Of a stretch of DNA of 64,000 bases, positions 13,527 to 23,163 are shown piece after piece. The DNA lies in NCBI GenBank assembly GCA_026168455.1, contig JANSJX010000041.1:1-64000 (forward strand), written 5' to 3'. A program made the position numbers and the translations under genes. Within the stretch, counting starts at the first letter, position 1; each line of letters begins with the position of its first letter. The notes under the pieces were generated by a model that made no database searches, was not told where the DNA came from, and saw only the letters and a list, made by a program, of their open reading frames with translations. Source of the DNA: Theocolax elegans (taxonomy: Eukaryota > Arthropoda > Insecta > Hymenoptera > Cerocephalidae).

Positions 13527-14253
13527 CCCTACTAGCACACAACGTTGTAGCAACGTTGTGGCAACGATGTTTTGACAACGTAACAACGTTGTTATAAAAG
13601 TTGTTGAAACGTTGGAACAACGTTGCTACAACGTGAGATATGTCCGCTAAGATTTATGTAAGTTGCCGCGATAGGTGGAAATAACGTTGTAACAACGTTT
13701 GAGCAACGTTGAAAATGCCTTTGAAAAATGTATTTCATATACAAATTTAAAAAATGTCCTGGGCAAGCGAAAAAATACATTTTTAAAAGCACAAAATTTT
13801 AACTAATAAAAAAAAAATAAAAAAAATTTTTCATCCCGCGGGAATTGAACCTCGGATCTTTAGATCCGGAGGCTTACTCTCTACCAACTGAGCTATTTTG
13901 TTGTTCCTGTCATTAAATTAACTTTTGGTTATAAACTACTATCAAAATATGTTCCGAAATTAATAACCTAAAGTTAATTTAATGACAGGAACAACAAAAT
14001 AGCTCAGTTGGTAATTTTTTTTTTTTTTTTCTTATTTTTATATGAAATACATTTATCAAAGGCATTTTTAACGTTGCTCAAACGTTGTCACAACGTTATT
14101 TCCACCTATCGCGGCAACTTACATAAATCTTAGCGGACATATCCCACGTTGTAGCTACGTTGCTCCAACGTTTCGACAACTATTATAACAACGTTATAGC
14201 GTTGTCAAAACAACGTTGTCACAACGTTGCTACAACGTTGTGTGCTAGTAGGG
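13527..14253. mobile_element. Fold-back MITE with TA target duplication
   Basis: The ends are CCCTACTAGCACACAACGTT and its inverse, followed inward by long imperfect inverted arms rich in CAACGTTGT; the centre is near 13940. It sits inside the Helitron helicase C-terminus. Comparing with the intact copy at 9921-10030 shows the pre-insertion sequence and a TA duplication (13525-13526 and 14254-14255), typical of Tc1/mariner-mobilised elements. A truncated relative lies at 42008-42175. One arm contains a tRNA-like block. Confidence 0.85.
13832..13902 (-). other. tRNA-like sequence with A and B boxes inside the MITE
   Basis: Read on the minus strand it has TAGCTCAGTTGG (A box, 13884-13895) and GGTTCAATTCC (B box, 13841-13851) at tRNA-like spacing. 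The acceptor and T stems do not pair properly, so it is a tRNA-derived or pseudo-tRNA block, not a working tRNA gene. The opposite MITE arm (about 13990-14015) keeps only the A-box half. Confidence 0.55.
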
Positions 14254-15357
14254 TAAATAATAATGTAATAATATATACAACGAATATAGTTTTTTCTGAA
14301 GTGTTTGATACTTAAATAGGTTTTTTTATTTTTAAAAATCAATTTAAGGTCGACTTATTAGGCAAACGAATTATAAAATAATAATATTTTTCAAGTATAC
14401 ATTATTTACATCAAGCAACATTTTAACATTTCATTACTTAAGAAATAAACAAATATTAAAAATATACAAATTTTAAAATAATTAATTGTCTAATATAGCA
14501 TTAATTAAATATCAATTAAAATATTTTGATAGACATTGTTATAATACATTGTCTGCAAAAAGTGACATTATTTTAGAACTTTGTTTAGATATTAATGAAA
14601 CAAAAAATTACAAAATAATTATTACCTATAATAACGAATATACAAGATGCCATATTATATTATTAATAGCTCCAATTTGCAAAAATTGTAACAAAATCAC
14701 TACCTATTTCTTACCAATTTAAAGGATACATCAAGTAGATTCGGAAAATAAAATTAAAAATTTGATAATTTGAACGAGTCTATAAAACGGCAGGATTAAA
14801 AACGGAAACACCATTAAATTATCATTAGTATTTAATTAAACAATCAAATAAGCCTAATTTTGCGGAATTTCAAGTACACTTATCGGACAAAACATTCTAT
14901 TTAATATTTTGAGGTTGCGCTTAATCTATTAATTATCTAGTTCTGAGATTATCATTCCAGCAGGGTACGTTACTATATATTTAAAATATTTATATATTTA
15001 AACAAGTTATTTTAATTTACAAATAAGGTGAAAATTCCTAATACATTGCCCGTACTAAAAGTATTAACTACGACATGGTTAGATTTTTCTTGGTTAGATT
15101 CGTTAGATTTTTGCACTACTTAAATACGTTAAAATTTACAATTAATGAAAACTGTTTTTTTTGTAATTTATCACTAACTATTTTTCGTACAAATAATTTA
15201 GATCAAAAATTAAAAATTATTTCGAATGTACGTTTTCTGAAATTCTCCATTATTATTAATTTACTTATTAACATAATTAAATTAATTATTAATTAATCAT
15301 AGTCAACGACGGCTTGGATGACATTTTATTATTATCTACTTAAATTTACAGAAAGTA

Positions 15358-15850
15358 TTGTCACTTCTCCAGGTCGGCCGGACATCATCCACAGGAAAGT
15401 CTGCATGCTAGTCCGCTTATATTTGCAAAAAATACTGTCTCTTCCTGAAGTCGATGTCCAGGTCGTCAGGGTGACCTCCAGGTCATCCAGACGTCGTCTA
15501 CAGGAAAGTCTACATGCCATTCTGCTTGAATTAGTAAAAAAAAATGTCACTTCCTGGAGACGATGTCCAGGTGGTCAGGGTGACCTCCAGGTCATCCGAA
15601 TGCCGTCTATAGGAAAGTCTACATACCATTCTGCTTGAATTAGTAAAAAAAAATGTCACTTCCTGGAGACGATGTCCAGGTGGTCAAGGTAACCTCCAGG
15701 TCATTCAAACGTCGTCTACAGGAAAGTCTACATGCCATTCTGCTTAAAATAGTAAAAAATATTGTCACTTCCTGGAGACGATGTCCAGGTGGTCAGGGTG
15801 ACCTCCAGGTCATCCAGACGTCGTCTACAGGAAAATCACCCTCACCCTGA
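15358..15850 (+). repeat. 109-bp tandem repeat, about 4.5 copies
   Basis: Unit starts fall at 15437, 15546, 15655 and 15764, spaced exactly 109 bp, after a shorter first unit at 15358. Each unit carries GTCACTTCCTGGAGACGATG, CCAGGTCATCCAGACGTCG and CTACAGGAAAGTCTACATGC and ends GAATTAGTAAAAAAAAATGTC. It is clearly more GC-rich than its surroundings. Open frames through it reflect repetition, not a gene. Confidence 0.9.
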
Positions 15851-15899
15851 CCTCTTCACCGTAACACACTTACCCTTATACATATACGTATATATAAAA

Positions 15900-16306
15900 C
15901 ATAATAGAAGGACGCCCAATAGTGAATGTCGGACGCCGGACGCCGGACGCCGGACACTTTTGAGGAAAAATTTTATTTATAATAAGATAAGATATTTCTT
16001 ATTAAAAAATGCAGTCTATAAAAATTGCTTTTATATAGTCTTATTAGTTCTTCCTGAGTAATATGTTTCGGTGATTTATATAAATTTGATACGACATTTT
16101 TATACTGATTAAAATTACAGATTAAAAAGTTTGTTCTGATAAATGAAAATTTTTAATAATAAATTATTATAATTCCTCAGATACCCAGGAAATCAGCAAG
16201 ATAAAAAATCTAAATAATATTTATTATATTTATAATACAGCTAGAATCGTTCTCTGAAGTATAAATATCGTTTAACTTCATCTATACACCATCTATTTTT
16301 TTATTA
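15900..16306. other. Non-coding stretch with a short GGACGCC repeat
   Basis: A small direct repeat of CGGACGC lies at about 15928-15957. The rest is AT-rich, with no open frame or recognisable element. Confidence 0.5.
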
Positions 16307-16457
16307 TCATAGCCAAATGATTAAAACAAGAGGTCCAACAAGCACAATGATACAGAAAATGTATATTAGTAAGAAATTCACCAAAGACACCAAGATCTTA
16401 TTAGTCTTCAAGTGTAATTTTGCTTTTTCTTCACATCCATGCAATGTTGTAGTATAT
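16307..16457 (-). CDS. Putative terminal exon of a membrane-protein gene
   Basis: On the minus strand a pyrimidine-rich tract ending TTTTTACAG (acceptor AG at 16458-16459) precedes an open exon that begins in codon phase and ends at TGA (16307-16309). It encodes about 49 residues: a polar stretch with a Gly-Cys pair, then a long hydrophobic helix (FLLIYIFCIIVLVGPLVLII) reaching the C-terminus. A Gly-Cys followed by a last transmembrane helix resembles the end of tetraspanins, but that is only a guess. I could not find convincing upstream exons between 16460 and 17800, so it may be a gene remnant. Confidence 0.4.
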
Positions 16458-16459
16458 CT

Positions 16460-17785
16460 GTAAAAATAAATCCGACAAATTAAATTTAATCAATTAAGGA
16501 GGAAAAGTGAGGAACACTGAAGCTGTAGTAGACATTATAGATATTAGTCCGATATACCGCAGAAAAGTTGTTCAAGAAAAAGAGGTAATGTAATGTATAA
16601 ATACGGCACACAGTAAAACTATTTTAATAATAATAATATTCCAATAAGTCAAGAAATACCTATCATATCTTCTTTGATTATCACAAAAGAAGTACAATAA
16701 AACTTGTGCGATCATGTTATGCTCTAATATACTATAATATGATTATGGTACAGTGTAGACTAAACTAATTTTTGTTTTTGAGAAAAAGATTAGCACTTAT
16801 GCCTACACGATGCATGCCCCAGTTTATCCCAAGAATGGGGGCATCAGAGTTGCTAATCACAAAGTACATTTTTTTTTAATTCTTATATCTGTGTACAAAG
16901 CATATATTACTACAACTCGCTAGGAGGTGCGTGCGGCAGACGACCCGATCGGTACACGCACCTTATATAGAGTCCATCGCCTATTCCATCACGAATGCGT
17001 TGATCGCTATCCTATGCAAGGTGCGAATGTAAATTTATTAATTGAGAATTTTCTAAAATAGTGCTATTTGAAAATATTAATCCTAAACTGCAATAATTAT
17101 GAATAAATGTAAACGAATTTTAACATATTTTAATAAGCTGGAAATGTTTATCATCGCCACCTATTGATGCTTTTTCAAACTACTGAGCTAAACTTTTTCT
17201 TACTCTTCCGTCTGCTAAATTACACATTTTTAGAAGGAATGAATATTGTTTTTATTTTTCGTTTAATTTTTCAATCGATTATGTATTCTTCTAGTTTTTA
17301 CTGAAAAAGAATTCTAAGATAATGTAAGATGCTGCCTCTACTTTGCTTCTTGATGCTTGTAATTGCAATCTATATTTCTTTCCATCGCAAATATATAATA
17401 CCAGCTTCCTAACGTCTTTTTATCAATCATATTTTTCTATTTATTTCTTCGTCGTGAACTTTTGACTGGTATTTTAGTAGTCCAATATTTACCAATATCG
17501 TGAAATTGTGCGCCGGCACTGTGTCTGTTAGAAAACTATCCAGTTATTACAAAATTCAATTAAATCGTTGTTGCCTGTTAACTAAGAGAGGTTATGTTTG
17601 ATATCGTATTTTTCAAATTCTAAGCGCATTTTAATATAATTAAAACTTTTGTACTTATAATATATTTAATACATGTATTACAAATGCGCCTCTACTGCGT
17701 TTATAGGTTGTCATTGTATTAAATAATAGTAATATGAGAAATAGTGCAGGTAATCTACAAGTGTCGGCATAGTAGGATTTAATTC
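16460..17785. other. Gene-poor AT-rich stretch
   Basis: No supported gene. One small hairpin is visible: AGGTGCGTG (16925-16933) pairs with CACGCACCT (16955-16963) around a 21-base GC-rich loop. A short open frame at about 16570-16715 on the minus strand has no supporting signals. Confidence 0.5.
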
Positions 17786-18209
17786 GGGTATGGCATCCCC
17801 TTAAGAATCATATTTAAGGAGGTGGCATACCCGGTGGGTTACCGACCGAGCAAAAAACGACAATTATTGCATTTATTTAAAAAAATATGTAATTTAATGC
17901 AAAACCCAAATACAGAAGCACTAGGTAATAAAATAATAAGTAATTCTATGAAGTTCCAGGTCAATACGATGAAGACACCCTAAAAAATTTCTGCATCGAA
18001 AAATCAGAGATAATCGCACATTTTCGGTGCAGAAATTTTTTAGGGTGTCTTTGTTGTATTTACTTGAAACTTTGTAGAATGACTTATTATTTAATTATCT
18101 AGTGCTTCTGTATTTGGGTTTTGCATAAAAGTGCGTATTTTTGAAAATAAATGGAATAATTGTCTTTTTTTACTCAGTCGGTAACCCACCGGGTATGCCA
18201 CCCCCTTAA
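17786..18209. mobile_element. TTAA-flanked fold-back MITE (17814-18209) beside a relict end
   Basis: The left end TTAAGGAGGTGGCATACCC (17814) and right end GGGTATGCCACCCCCTTAA (18209) are inverted. The arms continue inward through CGGTGGGTTACCGAC and CACCCTAAAAAATTTCTGC. Terminal TTAA on both sides suggests a piggyBac-type target. Immediately to the left, GGGTATGGCATCCCCTTAA (17786-17804) is another end of the same family, facing away, so two ends lie back to back. Confidence 0.75.
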
Positions 18210-18354
18210 ATCTTAAAATAAGACAAAGACTAATGCTAAATAAAAAAGTATTTGAACAAGTATTCGATCGAATACTTATTCCAATACCGAGTGTTCGATA
18301 AAAGTATTCGATGAGAGTATACAATCGAATATTTTTCGAATACGAAATAGCAAT

Positions 18355-18743
18355 TACAATAAAAAGACTCTATCGATCTCCACGAACCAATTATATTTAC
18401 CAAAAAATTGCCGAGGTTTCGGACGTATTATCACCGATCCTTCACAAGGCAATAAAAAGGCGCAAGACAAAATTCACAACTTCATGTTAATGTGACAAAC
18501 ACGACATTGTTTCTCGATGCACATCACTTTGATTTTGAAAAATTACATTAGGTTTATCTCGACTGCGTGTAAGTGATGTGCATCGAGAAACAATGTCGTG
18601 TTTGTCACATTAACGTGAAGTTGTGAATTTTGTCTTACGCCTTTTTATTGCCTTGAGAAGAGACGGTGATAATACGTCCGAAATGTCGGCAATTTTTTGG
18701 TAAATACAATTGGTTCGTGGAGATCGATAGTCTTTTTATTGTA
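18355..18743. mobile_element. Fold-back element with ~175-bp arms
   Basis: The left arm starts TACAATAAAAAGACTCTATC and the right arm is its near-exact inverse (GATAGTCTTTTTATTGTA at the end). Arms extend through GTGACAAACACGACATTG to a short spacer around 18545-18570. No open frame. It would form a long hairpin RNA if transcribed. Confidence 0.85.
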
Positions 18744-19654
18744 ACAATACTTCTTGTGACGAACGATAAACTCTCTTACCATCTACGAAGTAAGAATTTT
18801 TTAAAATAATTAAATTTTATATAATTGTAACTTTCATTTTTAAGAAGAGTTTAGCATTGTCAAAATAGTACATATAGAAAATATTTATGTATAACATGAT
18901 CAGAATTAAACTAGCACAATATTGATATTTTTAGCATTTATAGTGGAATATAAAAATTAATAAACAAAAATTTCAATTTTCTTTTAACTTGATTTAATTT
19001 ATAATTTTAACAAATAATTTGATTATTTTAGTTTCATATAATTATAATTTAAAAAATTTTACAATTATTAAATATTACACCGGTATTTTTTAATACTTTT
19101 AAGATAAATTAACATCGTAAATATTTCATCAGTCATTCGACATCTATACGGTGTCAAAAAAAGCTTTCTATCGAGCATAGTCCTTTACATGGTGCGAAGG
19201 AACGTACGCTTGTATTGAATTTGAGGAATACAGTGTTTAAATATTAATATAGAATTTAAACGAAAGAATAAATTAGTCGGTGCAAGTTTGACTCTACAAA
19301 AAATTCTAATTCTACTTTTAATATTTTCTTTTATAAATAAGATGTTTTTTTGTTACAAACAAATAATGTCGATCAAAACTGGTATAATCATTAAATTGAT
19401 CATCATCAAAATCAAAATAGTATATGCCCGCTAATTTAATTAAATATTTTCCTTTAACTTTAGAAACTTAAATTTATGACAGTAAAATATTTGTATGTAC
19501 ATACATCTTTAATTTTACTATCTATATTATAATAGTTACATATCGAAGGTTGAGAGCTAGAAGGTACTATCTCGCAACACGGTTGAAGAAGGGCTAGCTC
19601 GGAGACATTTTATTTTCTTATATTTTGTAGTGGTAGCCTAAAACGTTAAAAATT
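18744..19654. other. AT-rich stretch without recognisable features
   Basis: No gene, tandem repeat or inverted repeat of note was seen here. Confidence 0.4.
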
Positions 19655-20985
19655 TCAAGTCTTTTTTAATATCAACTGTGTTTACCGCTATTTACCTCAA
19701 AATCTATAAACTTTTACTATAGAATATTACATGTAATATTGGTTCAATGGTTCAAGGTCAATGACTCATAAATTATGTCAATATTAAACTTGAAAAAATT
19801 GTAAATTCGTCACAATTGATTTTTCCATCAAAAGTATAAAAAAAGATTAAAGCAATACCTTTCAAACGGTCTGTAGCATCCCCGTTGAGAAAGTTCCTAT
19901 TGATTCAGTATTGATTCTGTGATGAAATCATTATGGAATTAATAAATAATAGCTACTGATATTGATCAAAATCAATACTGACTCAGTAGTAAGTTCTCAC
20001 CAAAACGCAAAACTGATTTCTTACTGAATTAGTACAAAATCAATAATGAATCAATGTTCTATCATTACGGAATCAGTACTGTATCAATTTTGAAATTATC
20101 CAATTGAAGAAGGGCAATGTGCCCTTAAAAATTCAGTATTCAATCAATTCAGAATCAGCGTCAGATCAATACTCTGTTAAAAAAATTCACGCTGATTCAG
20201 TACTGATTTCTCTAAAAAATAAATAAAATAAATTTTTTTAGATAATTCTCTAAAAAAAATTAGGTAAAAACAAATAAAATTGTCAAAAAAACATAAAATA
20301 AATAAAAAAAAGTATTACACATTCTTCTGTTTATGTTAGTTATTCACCCATTCACTTATTAACTGCGGTCAATGCTGCTTAACTTTCATGATCTATCATT
20401 TCTCAGTCTATTCTCAATGCTACATTCACAAACAGTTACAAAGATAATAAAAACATATTTGTAGACATTTCAAAAAGCCCAGTTAGAATTTATTTTTTTA
20501 TTCTTGATTTTGTGCTCTCTTTTTCCTGGCACTTCCTACCGTTTATCCCTGGAGACTTTAACGGTGTTCACCTACCACCTATGTGTGGGTGCTTTATCCC
20601 TCCCTTAAAAAACCCCCACCATCTCGCATTCGCCCGGGGTTATGCCCGTGGATGAGGGAAACCTGTGAAGCAGGGAAAACCTCATCCGAGATGGCCGGTG
20701 TATTCGAAACATTCTTTTTGGGTGTCGAAGTCACATTGCGTAGGTCTCGACACCGAAACCGAATGTTTCACACCTCCCGCTCACGTTGTGAAGTGTGAAA
20801 AAACACCTAACCCGCCATGAAAGCCAAGCGACCGAGAGCGTCACCCATCTAAGTGCCAACCGCACTCAGTGCTGCTTAACTTCCGTGGCCGGCCGAGGTG
20901 CGTCTCCGCCACTCCGCTACCGTGTCGGTCAGTTAGAATTTATTTTAATGGTATTAATTTTAATGGAATAAACATATTTTTTAAA
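19655..20985. repeat. Dispersed repeat, copy 1 (split by a SINE)
   Basis: This block is repeated in the same orientation at 26085-27160. Shared features are a GATTCAGTATTGATTCTGTG-rich low-complexity part and a common right part ending GGAATAAACATATTTTT. Copy 1 lacks a segment present in copy 2 (about 26345-26515) and carries an extra SINE at 20497-20930. On the minus strand at about 20340-20395 both copies hold AAGTTAAGCAGCATTGA, a diverged 5S-rRNA-like promoter segment. Confidence 0.85.
20497..20930 (-). mobile_element. 5S-rRNA-derived SINE (SINE3-like)
   Basis: The element is flanked by perfect 16-bp duplications AGTTAGAATTTATTTT (20481-20496 and 20931-20946). The equivalent site in copy 2 of the host repeat (about 27100-27116) is empty, so insertion is directly demonstrated. 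Read on the minus strand, the 5' ~110 bases resemble 5S rRNA: GGAAGTTAAGCAGCACTGAG (20864-20883) matches the 5S A-box region and TTGGCACTTAGATGGGTGAC (20839-20858) the C box, so RNA polymerase III type-1 transcription is expected. The rest has no open frame; the 3' end is A-rich. Long duplications and an A-rich tail fit mobilisation by a non-LTR element. Confidence 0.85.
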
Positions 20986-20989
20986 ATAT

Positions 20990-21705
20990 GGACAATTTCA
21001 TACAAGTTAAAATTTTAATGTACATATCGGTACTATATTAGAAGAATATCTTAATCCTATCTAAAATGTATTGAATAGACAGAGACAGAGCGGTTTCATT
21101 CTCTTCAACAGTTTGCTCGTATTATGTTTGAATTGCGAATATATTTTACGTGTTAACTGTATAACTTAAAACTTTTGCGTGCGAGTATACTTGGCTCACT
21201 CACACAAGCGGCGCGGCAATGTATATGCGCGCTGCTTGTATGTATTGTGGGTGGGGATGCGGTAGTGAGGCGATCGAAGTCGAGGTTTGCCTTCAACTGC
21301 TGTATTTCTCCCCTACAGTCTGCGCTCCAGCGCCGTTGCGAGCAGGTTCACGCTGCTCGTCTTTTTGAATTTTATACCCAAAAAATTATAAACAATTTAT
21401 GATTTTATTGTTTTGGCCGCTGCTACATGTTTTTTTTATATGTTTCCTTTAATCCCCATATTTTTCTTATTTCTAGTTTCTTTTGTTTTTAAATGTTTAT
21501 AATTGAACCATCTATATAGATATAGTATTTGTATGCTATACTGTTGCGCGCTTTTATTCCTTTATATTTCTTAAGTATGGTTCCCTTTTTTTATTTTTCT
21601 ATACATTTTGTTAGTTTAAAGACCAATTAACAACATTCTTAAAAAATTTTCATTATTAATCAATAAATTACGTGCAATGTGCGTACGTACAATTGCGTAT
21701 ATATA
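20990..21705. other. Unassigned stretch with a GC-rich island
   Basis: At 21170-21365 the sequence becomes clearly GC- and CpG-rich (GCGGCGCGGCAATG, CTCCAGCGCCGTTGCG) within AT-rich DNA. A 75-codon open frame there has no recognisable motif. It could be a promoter island or the body of an unrecognised repeat. Confidence 0.35.
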
Positions 21706-21710
21706 TATAT

Positions 21711-22659
21711 GGGCTATTTCACGTCAAGTGGTACGATGAAAATTTTAAATCGCTCCAAAATTTGAGAACAGGCTGGAAATATCTTCAAGAAGATAGAAAA
21801 AAAATTTTAGGTGTTAAAAATAATTTGCCTAAGAGTTATTCCACCATGAAAAATGGAAATTTTTCAATTTTTTAGAAAAATTTCTATTTTTAAAGCCATT
21901 TATCTCAAAATCTATTCATTTTTTTGAAAAAACATTACAAACAACTTTTGTTCAAAATAATCTTTAAAATTTATCTACCTGGGTTACAATTCTTAATTTT
22001 AAAATCTCGAAGAGATAGAACGCCCGGAAATATTGAATATCAAAAAAAGGCGACCACGCCACAATCGATTTTGATCTAACACCGCTCAAAAGATCACATT
22101 TTTTGAGAGCTTTCGAATGGCGGTGGTTAGATTATTGGCCAAGACCGCTGTTGTAGGTTATGCCCTAAAATACATGAAAATTAGTGATTTTATGAGGTTT
22201 ATGAGGCATAACTTATACCAGCGGTCTTGGCCAATAATCTAACCACCGCCATTCGAAAGCTCTCAAAAAATGTGATCTTTTGAGCGGTGTTAGATCAAAA
22301 TCGATTGTGGCGTGGTCGCCTTTTTTTGATATTCAATATTTCCGGGCGTTCTATCTCTTCGAGATTTTAAAATTAAGAATTGTAACCCAGGTAGATAAAT
22401 TTTAAAGATTATTTTGAACAAAAGTTGTTTGTAATGTTTTTTCAAAAAAATGAATAGATTTTGAGATAAATGGCTTTAAAAATAGAAATTTTTCTAAAAA
22501 ATTGAAAAATTTCCATTTTTCATGGTGGAATAACTCTTAGGCAAATTATTTTTAACACCTAAAATTTTTTTTCTATCTTCTTGAAGATATTTCCAGCCTG
22601 TTCTCAAATTTTGGAGCGATTTAAAATTTTCATCGTACCACTTGACTTGAAATAGCCCA
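21711..22659. mobile_element. Near-perfect 0.95-kb palindrome (fold-back element)
   Basis: Arms of about 440 bp (21711-22150 and 22219-22659) are inverted copies with only about one visible difference (TTCACGTC versus TTCAAGTC near the ends). The spacer is ~68 bp. The ends begin GGGCTATTTCACGTCAAGTG and lie in TA dinucleotide tracts on both sides. Open frames on both strands are mirror images of one another and not genes. A truncated relative (TTCACGTCAAGTG, then AACACCTAAAATATTTTTTTC) lies at about 45555-45650. Confidence 0.95.
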
Positions 22660-23089
22660 TATATATATATATATATAAGTATATGTAAAATATTACACAC
22701 TCAGAGCTATTAATTATTTCTATTAATTAGTTTTATAATTTAGAGCACATTCAAATTGAATTAAAATTATTTGTTTTCCAGATCTGTTTTGTCCTTGGAG
22801 GAAGAATATTCTTTGTATTTGAAAATATACTGAAAATTAACATGTAATTGAGTTCGATTTGATGCCTGAAAAGAAAAGAATTATTATATTGGATAAGTTT
22901 TTATATAAAGTAAATTTAATATTTCTTTCATGTTTATTAGTAGTATATCATAGAAACTTCTATCTTTATATGCATGAAGAATAACAATGAAAAACATTTA
23001 TAACTAAAGGTTACAAAACTAAGAATACATGAAAGTGTAACACGAGTATCGCTGCAGCATTAATAAATTAAGTATACTTATGTAATTCG
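22660..23089. other. AT-rich stretch without recognisable features
   Basis: A TA tract continues to about 22676 from the palindrome edge. Beyond it no gene or repeat was recognised. Confidence 0.4.
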
Positions 23090-23163
23090 TATTATTGTTG
23101 GCGCAGCCGATACAACCCGATAGGCCGTCTGTCCCTTACATGCGTCGAACCTCGTAAAACCTT

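Larger units (their letters stand above)
13465..14945 (+). mobile_element. Second, inverted Helitron fragment (split by a MITE)
   Basis: On the plus strand the end of the Helitron helicase gene recurs at 13465-13526 (AATGATACTCACTAATACAG). A fold-back element interrupts it, and it resumes at 14254 with the remaining C-terminus and the satellite-like tail up to about 14480. It then runs through 14486-14755 into a copy of the Helitron 5' flank (14755-14945). The order is therefore element end followed by element start, as in a head-to-tail junction. The segment 14486-14722 holds a 78-codon open frame with a CxxC pair and no recognisable family; it may be leader sequence rather than a gene. Confidence 0.65.

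Noticed and set aside
15318..16061. Overlapping frames across the 109-bp repeat
   Set aside because: They repeat with the unit, occur in several frames and on both strands, and resemble no protein.
16570..16715. Minus-strand 45-codon frame rich in aromatic residues
   Set aside because: No donor or acceptor in matching phase with the nearby terminal exon, and no recognisable family.
21175..21402. 75-codon frame in the GC-rich island
   Set aside because: No motif, homology or splice context; open frames are expected in GC-rich sequence.
21672..22700. Two identical 54-residue peptides on opposite strands
   Set aside because: They are mirror images created by the palindrome arms.
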